DNA of 64,000 nt from Lepidostoma basale (Eukaryota; Arthropoda; Insecta; Trichoptera; Lepidostomatidae). This document shows positions 25,701 to 37,700 of the stretch, piece after piece. The notes below the pieces were generated by a model. The model was not told where the DNA came from. It saw only the letters and a program-made list of their open reading frames with translations, and searched no databases. How positions within the stretch are numbered: position 1 is the stretch's first letter; each line of letters starts with the position of its first letter. A program made the position numbers and the translations under genes. The stretch is from the NCBI GenBank assembly GCA_022606425.2, contig JAHDVF020000883.1, positions 1,550,001 through 1,614,000 of the forward strand, given 5' to 3'.

Positions 25701-28700
25701 CTGCGACCGAAATTCTCCGAAGCAAAAATACGTTACTAACCGTTATCGCTAGTTTTGCGGAGGCTATATAAGCGGGTCTTGTAAGGACTCGGCTCTCACT
25801 CTTCCTTCAAATTCACACACGCGTAGACACGCTGCGCGTAAAGAGGCTTGGCGCTCTTAATTACGTGAAAACCAGTATTTGAGCTACTGTAAACTTCTCT
25901 TCGCTTCTACCCTGCACCGATTGCCGCATATAATAAAACTTTGTTTTATTACGCAATCATCATCACGCCGTATTCTCCGTTTTACCATCCACACCACATC
26001 GGAGACGAGCAGCAGTCAGCGGCCAAAATAAATATTAATAGTACGGGGGAGCAATCTGTCCCGTACAGAGGCGCTTCGAAGTTCTCCTGAGGTAGCAAAA
26101 GATATACAGTAGCGAGCACAGAAATCTTTTCACACTGAAAATATCGTTTTTTTGTAATTATATAATTTTTTTTTGTGATTCCTTGATAGCTTTTCACTCC
26201 AAATTATTAAGCAACACTGTTTAAAGATGATCTGCAAGAAAAGTGCCTTCTTAGGGATCAAAAAATATTTTTTTCTCTATTTTAGAGTTAATTTGTAGAT
26301 TTTCGATTTTTTGTCACAAAAATTGAAAATGCTCACGTAATTTAAATAAACATATATTTATTTCAAATAAAATCAGTACTTTGTTGTTCCTCCTTTTTTT
26401 TTAATAACAGCTTCAATACGTTTAGGCATGGATTTCACCAAATTATGTATGTAGTCTTTGGAAAAATTTTATTCACACTTTTTCGATGATATTTTTAAGG
26501 TTTTCCTTTGATAGAGGCTTCAGTTTATTTATTTCAATTGCCATTTTATGCCACAAGTTTTCGATAGGGTTTAGGTCAGGGCTATTTCCGGGCCAATCCA
26601 GTGTTGGAAAATTATTTTAACAGTGTTATATTTTTTAAATATTGTTTTGTGAACATCCTTCCTTTGCCAATAAAATTATTAATTGATAATTTATGTTTTT
26701 CAGGTTGGCACACAGAGAAGAGCTTCAAAACGACATCTCGGCTCTAAAACAAAAGATAGACACTCAAAAATCTCGAATTCTCAATCTAAGATTTGAGACC
26801 TCTCACAATCTGGACGCCGCCGTAACAGAAACGAAATCGCTCCAAGCCGATTACGTCAATCTGTTAAATGGGATCGAGGAACTCACGGCCGAGTTGCAGG
26901 GCATCGAGAAAGAAATAAAAGACGCCGTCATGGACATTGGGTGTGACGTACGTGACCGCAGAAGCATGTCACTGGAAGAACGGAGATCCAGGATAAAATC
27001 CGGTGACTTTTCGCCGCCCAGTTCCGATGAGGAAGTGAACAACGTAGAAATATTCGAAAGCCGTAAAAAGAATCTCAAACAAAAGTTAGTTTCTATCGAT
27101 CAGATGTCTAGAAGTATGATCGTGGATCTGGGCGAAAAGAGATCAATCGATGATCTAGTAGACGTGGATATTGATCAAGATCGCAGTCTCCAAAGTGCCG
27201 ACGGTAGTCCAAATAAAGTCATCGACGGTAACGATTCGAGGTTCGAAAGATCGGTCAGTTCCGATAGAAGCAAATCTGACGACACAAGTCCAGAATGCAA
27301 AGATAAAAAACCAGGGTTTTGGGAACGAAACTTCGATTCTCTCAGTAGATTAAAGACAAAAGAAAAAAAGTCTAAAAAGAATCAAGACGTGATGTCGCAA
27401 AGCTTGAACGAAAATATGTTTTTTAATAACGAAAACATCGAATCGGAATACGGATCGTTTGAAAAGTGTAATAGTTTGCGAGGATCTAAACGAAATAAGA
27501 AAAATGATTCGTGTAGCAACAGCGAAAAGTCTTTAAAGCTGTTTCCGTCTCTCGGTAAGTTGATACGAAAGGATTCAACGGGCAAAAAGGCTAAAGACGA
27601 CAAGCAATTGAGTCCTGAAATATCAAGTAATAAAGAAAATATTGATGTAAATCGCGAACTTGACGAGAAATTAGACGAATCCTTCGATAGCGATTCAAAG
27701 AACTTAAAACATAGATACGTTAAGAATTCAAAAGGTTGTACGTCTGAGAATAAGTATTTAAACAAATGCACGAAAACTGTTCAACAACCGATTTCGATTT
27801 CCCCTGCAAACGAAACGAAAGACAGCGAATATGATGAAGAGAATAGAGATAGTTTCGCAGATAGTTTAGACGAAGAGGTCAGAATTATAGATCCGAACTC
27901 CGGTAACACTCTAAAGCTTTTGGAACCGTTGAAGACTTCTGAAATTCCGAAAGGAACGTTCCGAAAGAGTGCCGGAGACGAGTTGAGAAGATTTTCCGGA
28001 GAATTCTTGTCGTGCCTCGGTGAAAACAAAAAGATTCCTTCGCAAGATGACATCGATAGAATTTCTAAAGTCACGCTGGACGCTCCGCTGTTGTCCAAAA
28101 ACGGAGATATGAATTCTCTCGGCAGACGAACGTTGGACAGTTTGCGGGAGTTGGAAAGGAATCGCATGGCGATGTTGGAACAAAAAGGTAATTTTTTGAT
28201 TGTATAACCATTCTTCTTCTTCAAGTGCCCTGTCGGGTCCCCCCAACGTTGGCGATCACCTCGGCGAACCTGTCCTTCTCCTGCGCCGCTCGGAACAGAT
28301 CCTCCACACTTCGGATGCCGATCCACTCCCTCACGTTTCGCAGCCAGGACATTTGTCTCCTACCCGGACCTCGGCGTCCCTTAACTTTCCCCTCCAATAT
28401 CAGTTGGAAAAGGTGGTACTTTTCCCCACGCAGTATATGACCCAGATGTGAGATCTTTCGAACCTTGATAGTTGATAACAGTTCCCTGTCAACTCTAGCT
28501 CGCCTCAGGACTTCGGTATTGGGAACCATGTCTGTCCAGGCAACTCTGAGCATTCGGCAATGGAGCCACATGCTTCCAGTCTGTTCTGTCTGTATAACCA
28601 TTATCAAATCAAATCAAATCAGTTTATTATTTCAACATACATTGTAAACAATATTAATGTTTAAGGCATCTATTGAGAACAGATAAAATATAATATATAA

Positions 28701-31700
28701 TACCAGGAATGCATGAGAGATGGTTCGACATTAGGAAGATAAGATACTATCTAAAGTCAAGAGTATTTGTCTTCTGAAAGTACTTTCACTTCACTAATAA
28801 GGAAGACATCGATCTCTGGGACCGCGTTCTCTTTGAAATTTGTTCTGATTATTTTTGTATGACAGTAGTGTAGAAAACAAAACGTGAACAATTTGGTGTT
28901 GTTAATTGTGAAAGAAAATGTTTATAGTAGAAGTATTTAAGAAAATATTTACTTTCGTGAATATTTCTTGGGGTAAAATTATTTTTTTATTGAAAATCGG
29001 AGATCATTTACTAATACGATCAAACAACAGTAAAGGAAAGGCTTTAGAAAAATATGTATTCTCTCCTGCTTGTTAATATAACACAACATCTCAAAGAACT
29101 TCACTGGCTTAAGAGTCCAGAAAGAATCCAGTATAAACTCTGCTGGACAGTCTTCAAAGAGGTACGTGAAATGGCTCTAAATTATATATTCGAACTCTGT
29201 ATAACGGACAGCATAAATACAATTAAATCCACACTTCGCTCGGCGAACTCCTCGGCGATAGGAAGATTAGTTGAGCCAAAGCGTTGCCCTAGTACAAATT
29301 TTGGGGATCGAGCGTTTGCGGTAGCCGGTCCATCAGTTTGGAACAATCTCCCTTCACACCTCAGATGCATAAATTATCAGACAGACTTCAGATCTAATCT
29401 GAAAACCCATCTTTTTCATATTTCATACCCAATTTAAACTTCCATATTTTTTCTAATGGATCGCGAATATCAATCAGATGCAGCGTTCACATTTAGATTT
29501 AAAACACGTCTTAATGCGCCCTTGAGGTGATTACATCACAAAAAAGGCGCTTTAAAAGTTAGCATATTATTATTATTAAAAGTGTGTATTTATTAACCGA
29601 TTAATGAGCTCTGGCTTATGCACCAGGTTGCCAAGTGATGGAAGACGAACGGGAGAAGATATCAGAGCTGAAGAAGAGGGTGCAGAACGAAGCTAAGCTG
29701 CAGTGGGAGGAGAACCAGCAGCAGCTGAGGAGTGCCCAGAGCCTCAGGGATGAGAAGGAAACGGAAGAGCGAAGGAGAGAGCAGGATGTGGAAGACAAGA
29801 AAGAAGAAGATACGCCGGAGGAGAAGAAAGAAGAAACAGTCGTGTCAGAACAGGATACAACGAAAGACGATAGGTAAGATTTTTGGAGCAAAATGTATTA
29901 TTTTCTTTTAACTAAAAACTTATTAACCATCATGCTGTCTCTCCGAAGGGGTAGGCAGAAAGAATGGACCACCATACTATTCATTCCTGACATATGTACT
30001 TCTTCTCAACATTCATAAGTCTGATCCACCATTCGTGGCTGACATTCAATATTTGATAAATTTGATTGTGTCACATTTTCCTTGATCCTTCGCTATTCAT
30101 TTTTACGTTGTTAAAATATATATTTTTTACCATTCTTTCGTCATTCATCCTTTCCAAACCATCTTAACGATCCTTTCATTATTTTGTTCATAACACTTTC
30201 ATTTACACCGCATTCACTTCTTATATTTTCATTCGGCACTCTGTCATACACCAATTTTCCACACGAAAAAGCGATCAACAAAATAATAATAAAAATTGAC
30301 ATCATTGAACTGACGGACTGTTTTGACGATGCCAGCCAGCCTGACGAAACCGGTCGTTGTAAAAATATATCAATTATTTTTTTTATTTTTAAAGTTAATT
30401 AGAGCTCGATTTGTAACAAAAGTATTACCAGAACAACTGCCAGGGTACAATTAATAAATATTGAAAAATGGTGACAAAAGGTAAGAGCACACAATAACGC
30501 ACATTACATTTTATTTCGAAAAAAAAAAAAAATCGTGTATTTAGGTGGTATGTTTACAAGAGATGGGCGAGTGGAGAGGGATATTGAAAGAAGGGTTGGG
30601 GCAGGCAACAAAGTGAATGGTGCACTTTAAGTTGTCATCGCAAACAAAAACTATCCAAAAAAGCTAGAATGGCAGTGCACAATGGTGTTCTTCTACCAAC
30701 CCTTATGTATGGAAGCGAAGCATGGAACTGGTAAAAAATGAGATCTCTTAGACCAATGTGTGAATTCTCTGTGTATGAGTGTCGAATGAAAATATAAGAA
30801 GTGAATGTGGTGCGAATGATGGTGTTATGAACAAAATAATGAAAGGATCTTTAAGATGGTTTGGACACATGGAAAGAAAGAATGGTAAAAAAACATATAT
30901 GTTAACGATGTTAATGGAACTAGAAATAGAGGAAAACGTGGCATGATCAAATAAATCAAATATTGAATGTCGGCCATGTGAGGAGTCAGAGAAATCAACG
31001 CACGTGCATGACACGATGTGTGAATGTTGAGGAAGCGAGAGAAATATGTCAGTAAAGAAAAGCGTGGCAGTCCATTCTTTCTGCCTACCCCTTCGGGGAG
31101 ACGGCGTGATGGTTAGTTAGTTAGTTATTTTAGTTATCTCTGAGGGTTTTGCCTGCGATGGAGCGTAGGGTTCGCATTTCTGCTACTCTAAGAAGGTTCT
31201 TATTATTATTGGTATCGGTTCTTACCTCTATTCCATACGTCATGATGGGGCGAACGCATGCCTTGTATATCTTGACTTCACTTTGTCAGCCAGCCTGAAA
31301 TACATCAATTAATTTATTAATTTTAAAGTTAATTAGAGCTCGATTCGTAAGTATTACCAGAACAACTGCCAGGGTACAATTAATAAATATTTAAAAATGG
31401 TGACAAAAGGTAAGAGCACACAATAACGCACATTACATTTTATTTATACAGATATGTGTTTTGATAAGAGTATTAATTATTCGAAATATATTAATTACCT
31501 TTAATCTTCTGATCGATCCAAAATATGGGTGTAAGCAGAATTTACGAGATAGCACACTTATCTGTGGTTTGCTATCTTCAGATAAGGCTTTGATTGGTTG
31601 CGGGAACTGAAAGTTTATTCATTATTGGACTAATCGTTGTTCTCTTTATGTCTGTGATCAGTGCGTGTGTCCTTATTTGAAATATTTGGTTGAAACGTAA

Positions 31701-34700
31701 GGTGGTTTGGTTATTTTAATCGTAAAGTACATATCTTAGACAAATGTGTTGTAAATATATATTACCATATATATTGGACACTCTATCATATTATGATAGA
31801 GTGTCAAATGCAAATGCACACCTGATATATGAAAGTGAAGCATAGAACTGGCAGAAGAAGAATGAGAGCAGGATAAATGCTCTAGAGATGTGATCCCTTA
31901 GACATATGTGTGGTTAAACAATCTTCTTCTTCTTCTTCTTCTTTTAATAGATCTGACGATCTGTGACACAGAAATCATATCTCGTCGGATGATGAGATCC
32001 AGCTGTCCTTCCATCTCTTAGGCGGTCTTCCAGGTGGGCGGTGTCCGGAGGGGATTTCATAAGCGGCTGTATATGCAAGTCTGTCACCATCCATTCGGGC
32101 TACATGGTCCCTCCAGTATCTTCTTCTGGATCTACTCCCCTGAACGATATCTTCTATTTCGCAAGTTTTTCTTATGTCTACGTTGCGGAAACGATCTCGG
32201 AGAGTTTTTCCAGTAATTGATCTTAGGACCTTCATCTCCGATGTTCTTAGTAGTCCCTCGGTTCGCACAGTGTCAGCCCGCGTCTCTACAGCGTACGTCA
32301 TGATAGGTCGCACGCATGTTTTATAGATTCTGATCTTGCTGTCGATACGCATGTGCTTGTTCTTCCAGACCAGATTCTTCAGGCATCCTGACACGGCAGA
32401 GGCTTTACTGACTTGTTCACGTACTTCGGTATAAAGGTCACTTTGTACGACATAATTTCAAACCCCGATAAAAGGAAGGAATGTAAAGCGGAAGAAAGTA
32501 AGAAAGTATTATAAAATGATCACTGCGTTGGTTTTGACATATGGAATGCACGGATGAAGAAAGAAGCCGACCTTCGTGGCAGAGTGGGAAGAGCTCTGAC
32601 TGGCATACCGAAGGTTCCGGGTTCGATTCCCAGCGATGGCATTGTGTTGTCACACTGTCTTTGGTCTGGTAAAGAATTCACGTGACAATAAAATGGTGAT
32701 AGATTAGCTACCTATCACATGTCACGAGAATCACTATCAGATCAAATTGTATACAGTAATTAGGTCAAGAGAGTTGTGGAAGTCAGGAAGGGAGGCCTAT
32801 GTCCAACACTGGACGACTAATGGCTGATGATGCATTCATACTCACTACCGCATACAAGGCTATGTTATTCATGGTTCAGGAATGAGTGTGTTTGTTAGTT
32901 TGTAACTGTTATTGCTGCCACGAATGTTATCAGAGCCCCATAATTGATATGTATAGCACAGCTCATAACACATTACTTCCTCTATACATCACTAGGTCAT
33001 TGGCACATGTGCAGTGTAGTTCAAAAGCTTACGGCACCCGACTTTCATGACAGGACATTTAATGTTCCTTCAACACCCACAAATTTTTATTTAGGAAGCA
33101 TGTTTACAAAATATGAGAGAGTGGAGAAGATATTGAAAGAAAGGTTGGGGCAGGCAACAGAGTAAATGGTGCACTTAAAGTTGTCATTGCAAACAAAAGC
33201 CTATCCAAATAAGCTAAGATGGCAGTGCATGTTCTTCTCCCAACCCTTATGTAGAATAAATGCAGTAGAAATGAGATCTCTATGGCGAATATGTGCTAAA
33301 TCTGTATATGATGGAGTGTCAAATGCAAGTAAAAGAAGTGAATGCCGTGCGAACGAACAAAATAATGAAAGGTTTGTTAATTTGGTTGGACACATGGAAA
33401 GAATGAATAAAGAAAGAATGGTAAAAAAGTATATGTCAACGATGTTAATGGAACTAGAAATAGAGGAAAACGTGGCTTGATCAAATAAATCAAATGTCGG
33501 CCACGTGAGGAGTCAGAGAAATCAAAATATTATAAATAGAACGTCATGTCCAATCTTTTTTGTAAGTAATTATCTGAACCCCAATAAGAACTTTAAATTA
33601 TTATTTTAAATTGATTCATAATATTTGTTATAACAAAAGCATAAACATTCCAAAATAAATCTTTATAACATCTGTCAAATCTGATCATATTTGTAAACAA
33701 TTTTATAATATTTTAAATATCTGTATTTATAATATGTATCACTGAAGAAGGACCGGTTGTCCAAAACATGTCTGATATGTAACAAAAAACAAACCAAACC
33801 ATCACGCCGTTTCTTCGCAGGGGTAGGCAGAGAGAATGGACCGCCACACTACTCTATCCTGGCACACCTCTCTAGCTTACTCCACATTCATACAGCGAGT
33901 TGTACACGCACGTCGATTCTTCCGGCTTCTGACATGACCAACCTTTATTGGATTAATTTGGTCATGCCATGTTTTCCTCGGTCTACCTGGACTCCGTACT
34001 CCATTCACATCGTTAACGTATACTTTTTAACCATATGTCCGAACCAACGCAGCGATCCTTTCATAATTTTGTTCATAATACCTTTTTGCGCTCTACATTC
34101 CTTTCTTATATCAGCATTTGAGATTCTGTCGTATATCGTTCTACCACACATCTCTAGGGACCTCTTAGGGACCTCATCTCTACCGCATTTAATCTGCTCT
34201 CATCTTTCTTCTACCAGTTCCATGCTTCGCTTCCATACATAAGGGTTGGGACCAGAACTCCTATAAAAAGAAAGTATATAAAAAAGAAACAGATAAATTG
34301 TTTACAAATATGATCAGTTTTGACAGATCTTGATTTGATTTGATTTGAAATATGGCACTTAGGAATAACTTCCTAGAAATTGAAGTGCGTGCATGACACG
34401 AAAGAACAGAGTGTGTCTGTCCATTCTTTCTGCCTACCCTTTCAGTGAGACGTCGAGTTGGTTTGCCAGTTAATTATTTCCTCTGTCCTCAAACTTTTGG
34501 GTCTGCATACAATGCAATCAACTTAGATTGACTGTTCCATAAACACATTTATAATAGTTTCTGTTTAGCACTGCTATAGAAAACCCACATTTCATTTTAA
34601 TATAATTTTAGTTTGATATATTCGTTATTGTGGTATAGTATAACAAATTCCTTTATGAATTAAAACACTTTTTTCGCACTTAAAACAGTGTTAAAGTCAT

Positions 34701-37700
34701 AAAAACAGTGTTATAATTAGATAATCCATTTTTTTTGGCGAAAACTAAACTAACTTACTAACTAACCATCACGCCGTCTCTCCGAAGGGGTAGGCAGAAA
34801 GAATGGACTGCCACACCTTTCTTTCCTGACATATTTCTCTCGCTTCCTCAACATTCATACATCGTGTCATGCACGCGCGTCGATTTCTCTGACTCCTCAC
34901 ATGGTCGACATTCAATATTTGATTTATTTGATCGTGCCACTTTTTCCTCGGTCTTCCTCTATTTCTGGTTCCATTTACATCGTTAACATATAAGTTTTTT
35001 TACCATTCTTTCTTCATTCATTTTGGCGGAAACATTTTTAATATTTCAACATTATTAACTGTTTAATTGCAATTGTGATATATAATATCCCAATTGATTT
35101 AATCACTATGAAATTGTCGCGATAGCTGTTTCGCTAAAAGATGTTAGCATTATCAGGTGTTACAATCAACATCCAATGATACTAACATTGGTTAGCGAAA
35201 CAGCTGTGGCGACAATTTCATAATAATTAAATCAATTGGGATATTGAAGTTTTTTTATGAATTAAAACACTGTTTTTTCCGCTTTTGTGTTTATTTTTCT
35301 CATCGATATCATTCTCCCGAAGATGAAGGTGTAGTCAGCCTTCGAAACATGTCAAGAAAAATAAACTCCAAATGGAAAAAACAGTGTTTTCATTCATAAA
35401 AAATCTTCATTATGGAATTCCACAGTGTTGACGCCTTAAGTTTATCTAAGATTAATTGGGATATTATATATCAGTGTTTTAACAGTTAAATGTGTTTTAA
35501 TTCATAATAAAAGTGTTTTAATTGTTGATAACTGGGTTTTAATTCATATAAAATACTAATTCATGAAAACAGTGTTATATTTAATAAAACAGTGTTTTTA
35601 TTCATAAAACAGTGTTTTGATTCGAAAAACGGTCTGAACAGAGTGTTAAATATCGTTTTAAAGTGACGACTTAACATGAATACGGATAAAAAACAAAATA
35701 ACTTTAATTGCTGGTAGGTACATTTAAAATTATTATATTGTAGGTATATTGTTTTCATGTAATGTTGTCATCGCAAAAAGCCTATCCAAAAAAGCTGAGA
35801 TGATAGTGCACATTGGTATTCTTGTACCTACTCTTATGTATGAAAGTGAAGCATAGAACTGGCAAAAGTCCGATCCATCCATTAGTTAGTAAGTACAACA
35901 TTTTGAATGTATACAAATTCTGTAGACAAATACTGGATTGTACCCATTGCGGATAAATTATATTTTTATAGGGATTAATTGTAAATTAATTGTATTAATT
36001 AATTGTAATTGTGTGTATTTAGGTAGTATGTTTACAAGAGATGGGAGAGTGGAGAGGGATATTGAAAGAAGGGTTGGGGCAGGCAACAAAGTGAATGGTG
36101 CACTTAAAGTTGTCATCGCAAACAAAAACCTATCCAAAAAAGCTAGAATGGCAGTGCACAATGGTGTTCTTCTACCGACCCTTATGTATGGAAGCGAAGC
36201 ATGGAACCGGCAAAAGAAGGATGAAAGTAGAATAAATGCAGTAGAAATGAGATCTCTTAGACGAATGTGTGGATACTCTGTGTATGATAGAGTGTAGAAT
36301 GAAAATATAAGAAGTGAATGCGGTGCGAATGATGGTGTCATGAACAAAATAATGAAAGGATCATTAAGATGGTTTGGACATATGGAAAGAATGAATGAAG
36401 AAAGAATGGTAAAAAAATTATATGTTAATGATGTAAATGGTACCAGAAATAGAGGAAGACCAAGGAAAACGTGGCACGATCAAATAAATCAAACATTGAA
36501 TGTCGGCCATGTGAGGAGTCAGAGAAATCGACGCGCGTGCATGACACGATGTATGAATGTTGAGGAAGCGAGAGAAATATGTCAGGAAAGAAAGGTGTGG
36601 CAGTCCATTCTTTCTGCCTACCCCTTCGGGGAGACGGCGTGATGGTTAGTTAGTTGGTTAGTTAATTGTATCTCAATAGAGACGAAGATGTAAATTGTTT
36701 TCTGGGAACAGAATATGGTAGTCGAGGGGCTTATAGGACTTATGACCTGTCATTGGTTGGGTTGAGCGATCGCTTTATGTTTAACAACATTCCCTATTCC
36801 GCCCTTCTTACGACCACCACGTCTGACAAATTTTTTGGAAGTTGTATATATGCTAAATGCTGCGCCTATCTTCACATTTTATTTTAGTTCACTCTACACT
36901 AGCGTCATCTATTTTTACACAGTAAGTTAGTATTTTTTATATGACATGTATTTCTAGTCATGCACATTTTATATGTTTTAAAGTATCTTTTGTTTGTTTT
37001 TTTCAGTGTTAGCCCAGCTGATGAACAGGGCCCAGATTTCTCATTCATAGAGAAGGTAGGAATTTTTTCATTATTATTATTTAATTATTTTTCATTTATT
37101 ATTATTTAAGATGATTTATATTTTATGTGTACCGTTTTGTATAATCAATTACTACATAGATACACAATGAACATAGTTGCTGGTTGTTCATTGTGTATCA
37201 TAGATACACAATGAACAACCAGCAACTAACACATGTATCTACGATGAAGGATCTCGGAATTATCTATGAGAGTAGGCTGAGTTCTCGTGCACATATCGAG
37301 AGGATTTGTGACATTGCACTGAGGATGTTGGGCTTCATCATTCGGACCGGAAGAGTTTTCAGATATCTCAATGTGCTCAGAGTCCTATACAACGCGTTGG
37401 TTCGGAGCAGACTCGAAAGTGGTTCTGTGATATGGAGTCCTCACGAGGCGAGATATTCCGTTATGCTGGAGAGGGTTCAGAAAAAATTCTGAGATATATC
37501 TACATGAGGGAGTATGGAAGTTATCCGTGGCTCTATCCCACGGCATTTCTTTTAGGAATGCTCGGAACCAATTCTTTACAGCTTCGAAGAGATGGGCATC
37601 TCATTACCCATTTCTTTAAATTAATCAGGGGATATTTAGCTTCATCAATAGGTAAACATCTCCTTATATATTGTAGCTGTCTCAGTTGGAAGAAACCAGA

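Larger units (their letters stand above)
30327..31442 (+). repeat. Direct repeat flanking LINE-A and LINE-B
   Basis: 30334-30520 and 31286-31441 share AGTTAATTAGAGCTCGATT and GGTGACAAAAGGTAAGAGCA with deletions in the second copy. It is too long for a target duplication. Confidence 0.82.
33671..34327. repeat. 29-base inverted repeats flanking a LINE-A copy
   Basis: TCTGTCAAATCTGATCATAT at 33671 is mirrored (one change) at 34299-34327. They may be the ends of one element into which LINE-A inserted; the hammerhead-like motif at 33742 lies inside. Confidence 0.75.
34640..35650 (+). repeat. Scattered AACAGTGTTTTAATTCATA-type repeats
   Basis: A degenerate word close to AAAACAGTGTTTTAATTCAT recurs many times, densest at 35360-35640 and around 34660-34710. 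LINE-A and an inverted repeat interrupt it. Confidence 0.6.

Noticed and set aside
27781..28326. 181-codon minus-strand ORF
   Set aside because: It is the reverse of PHLDB exon 10 running into a LINE-D fragment.
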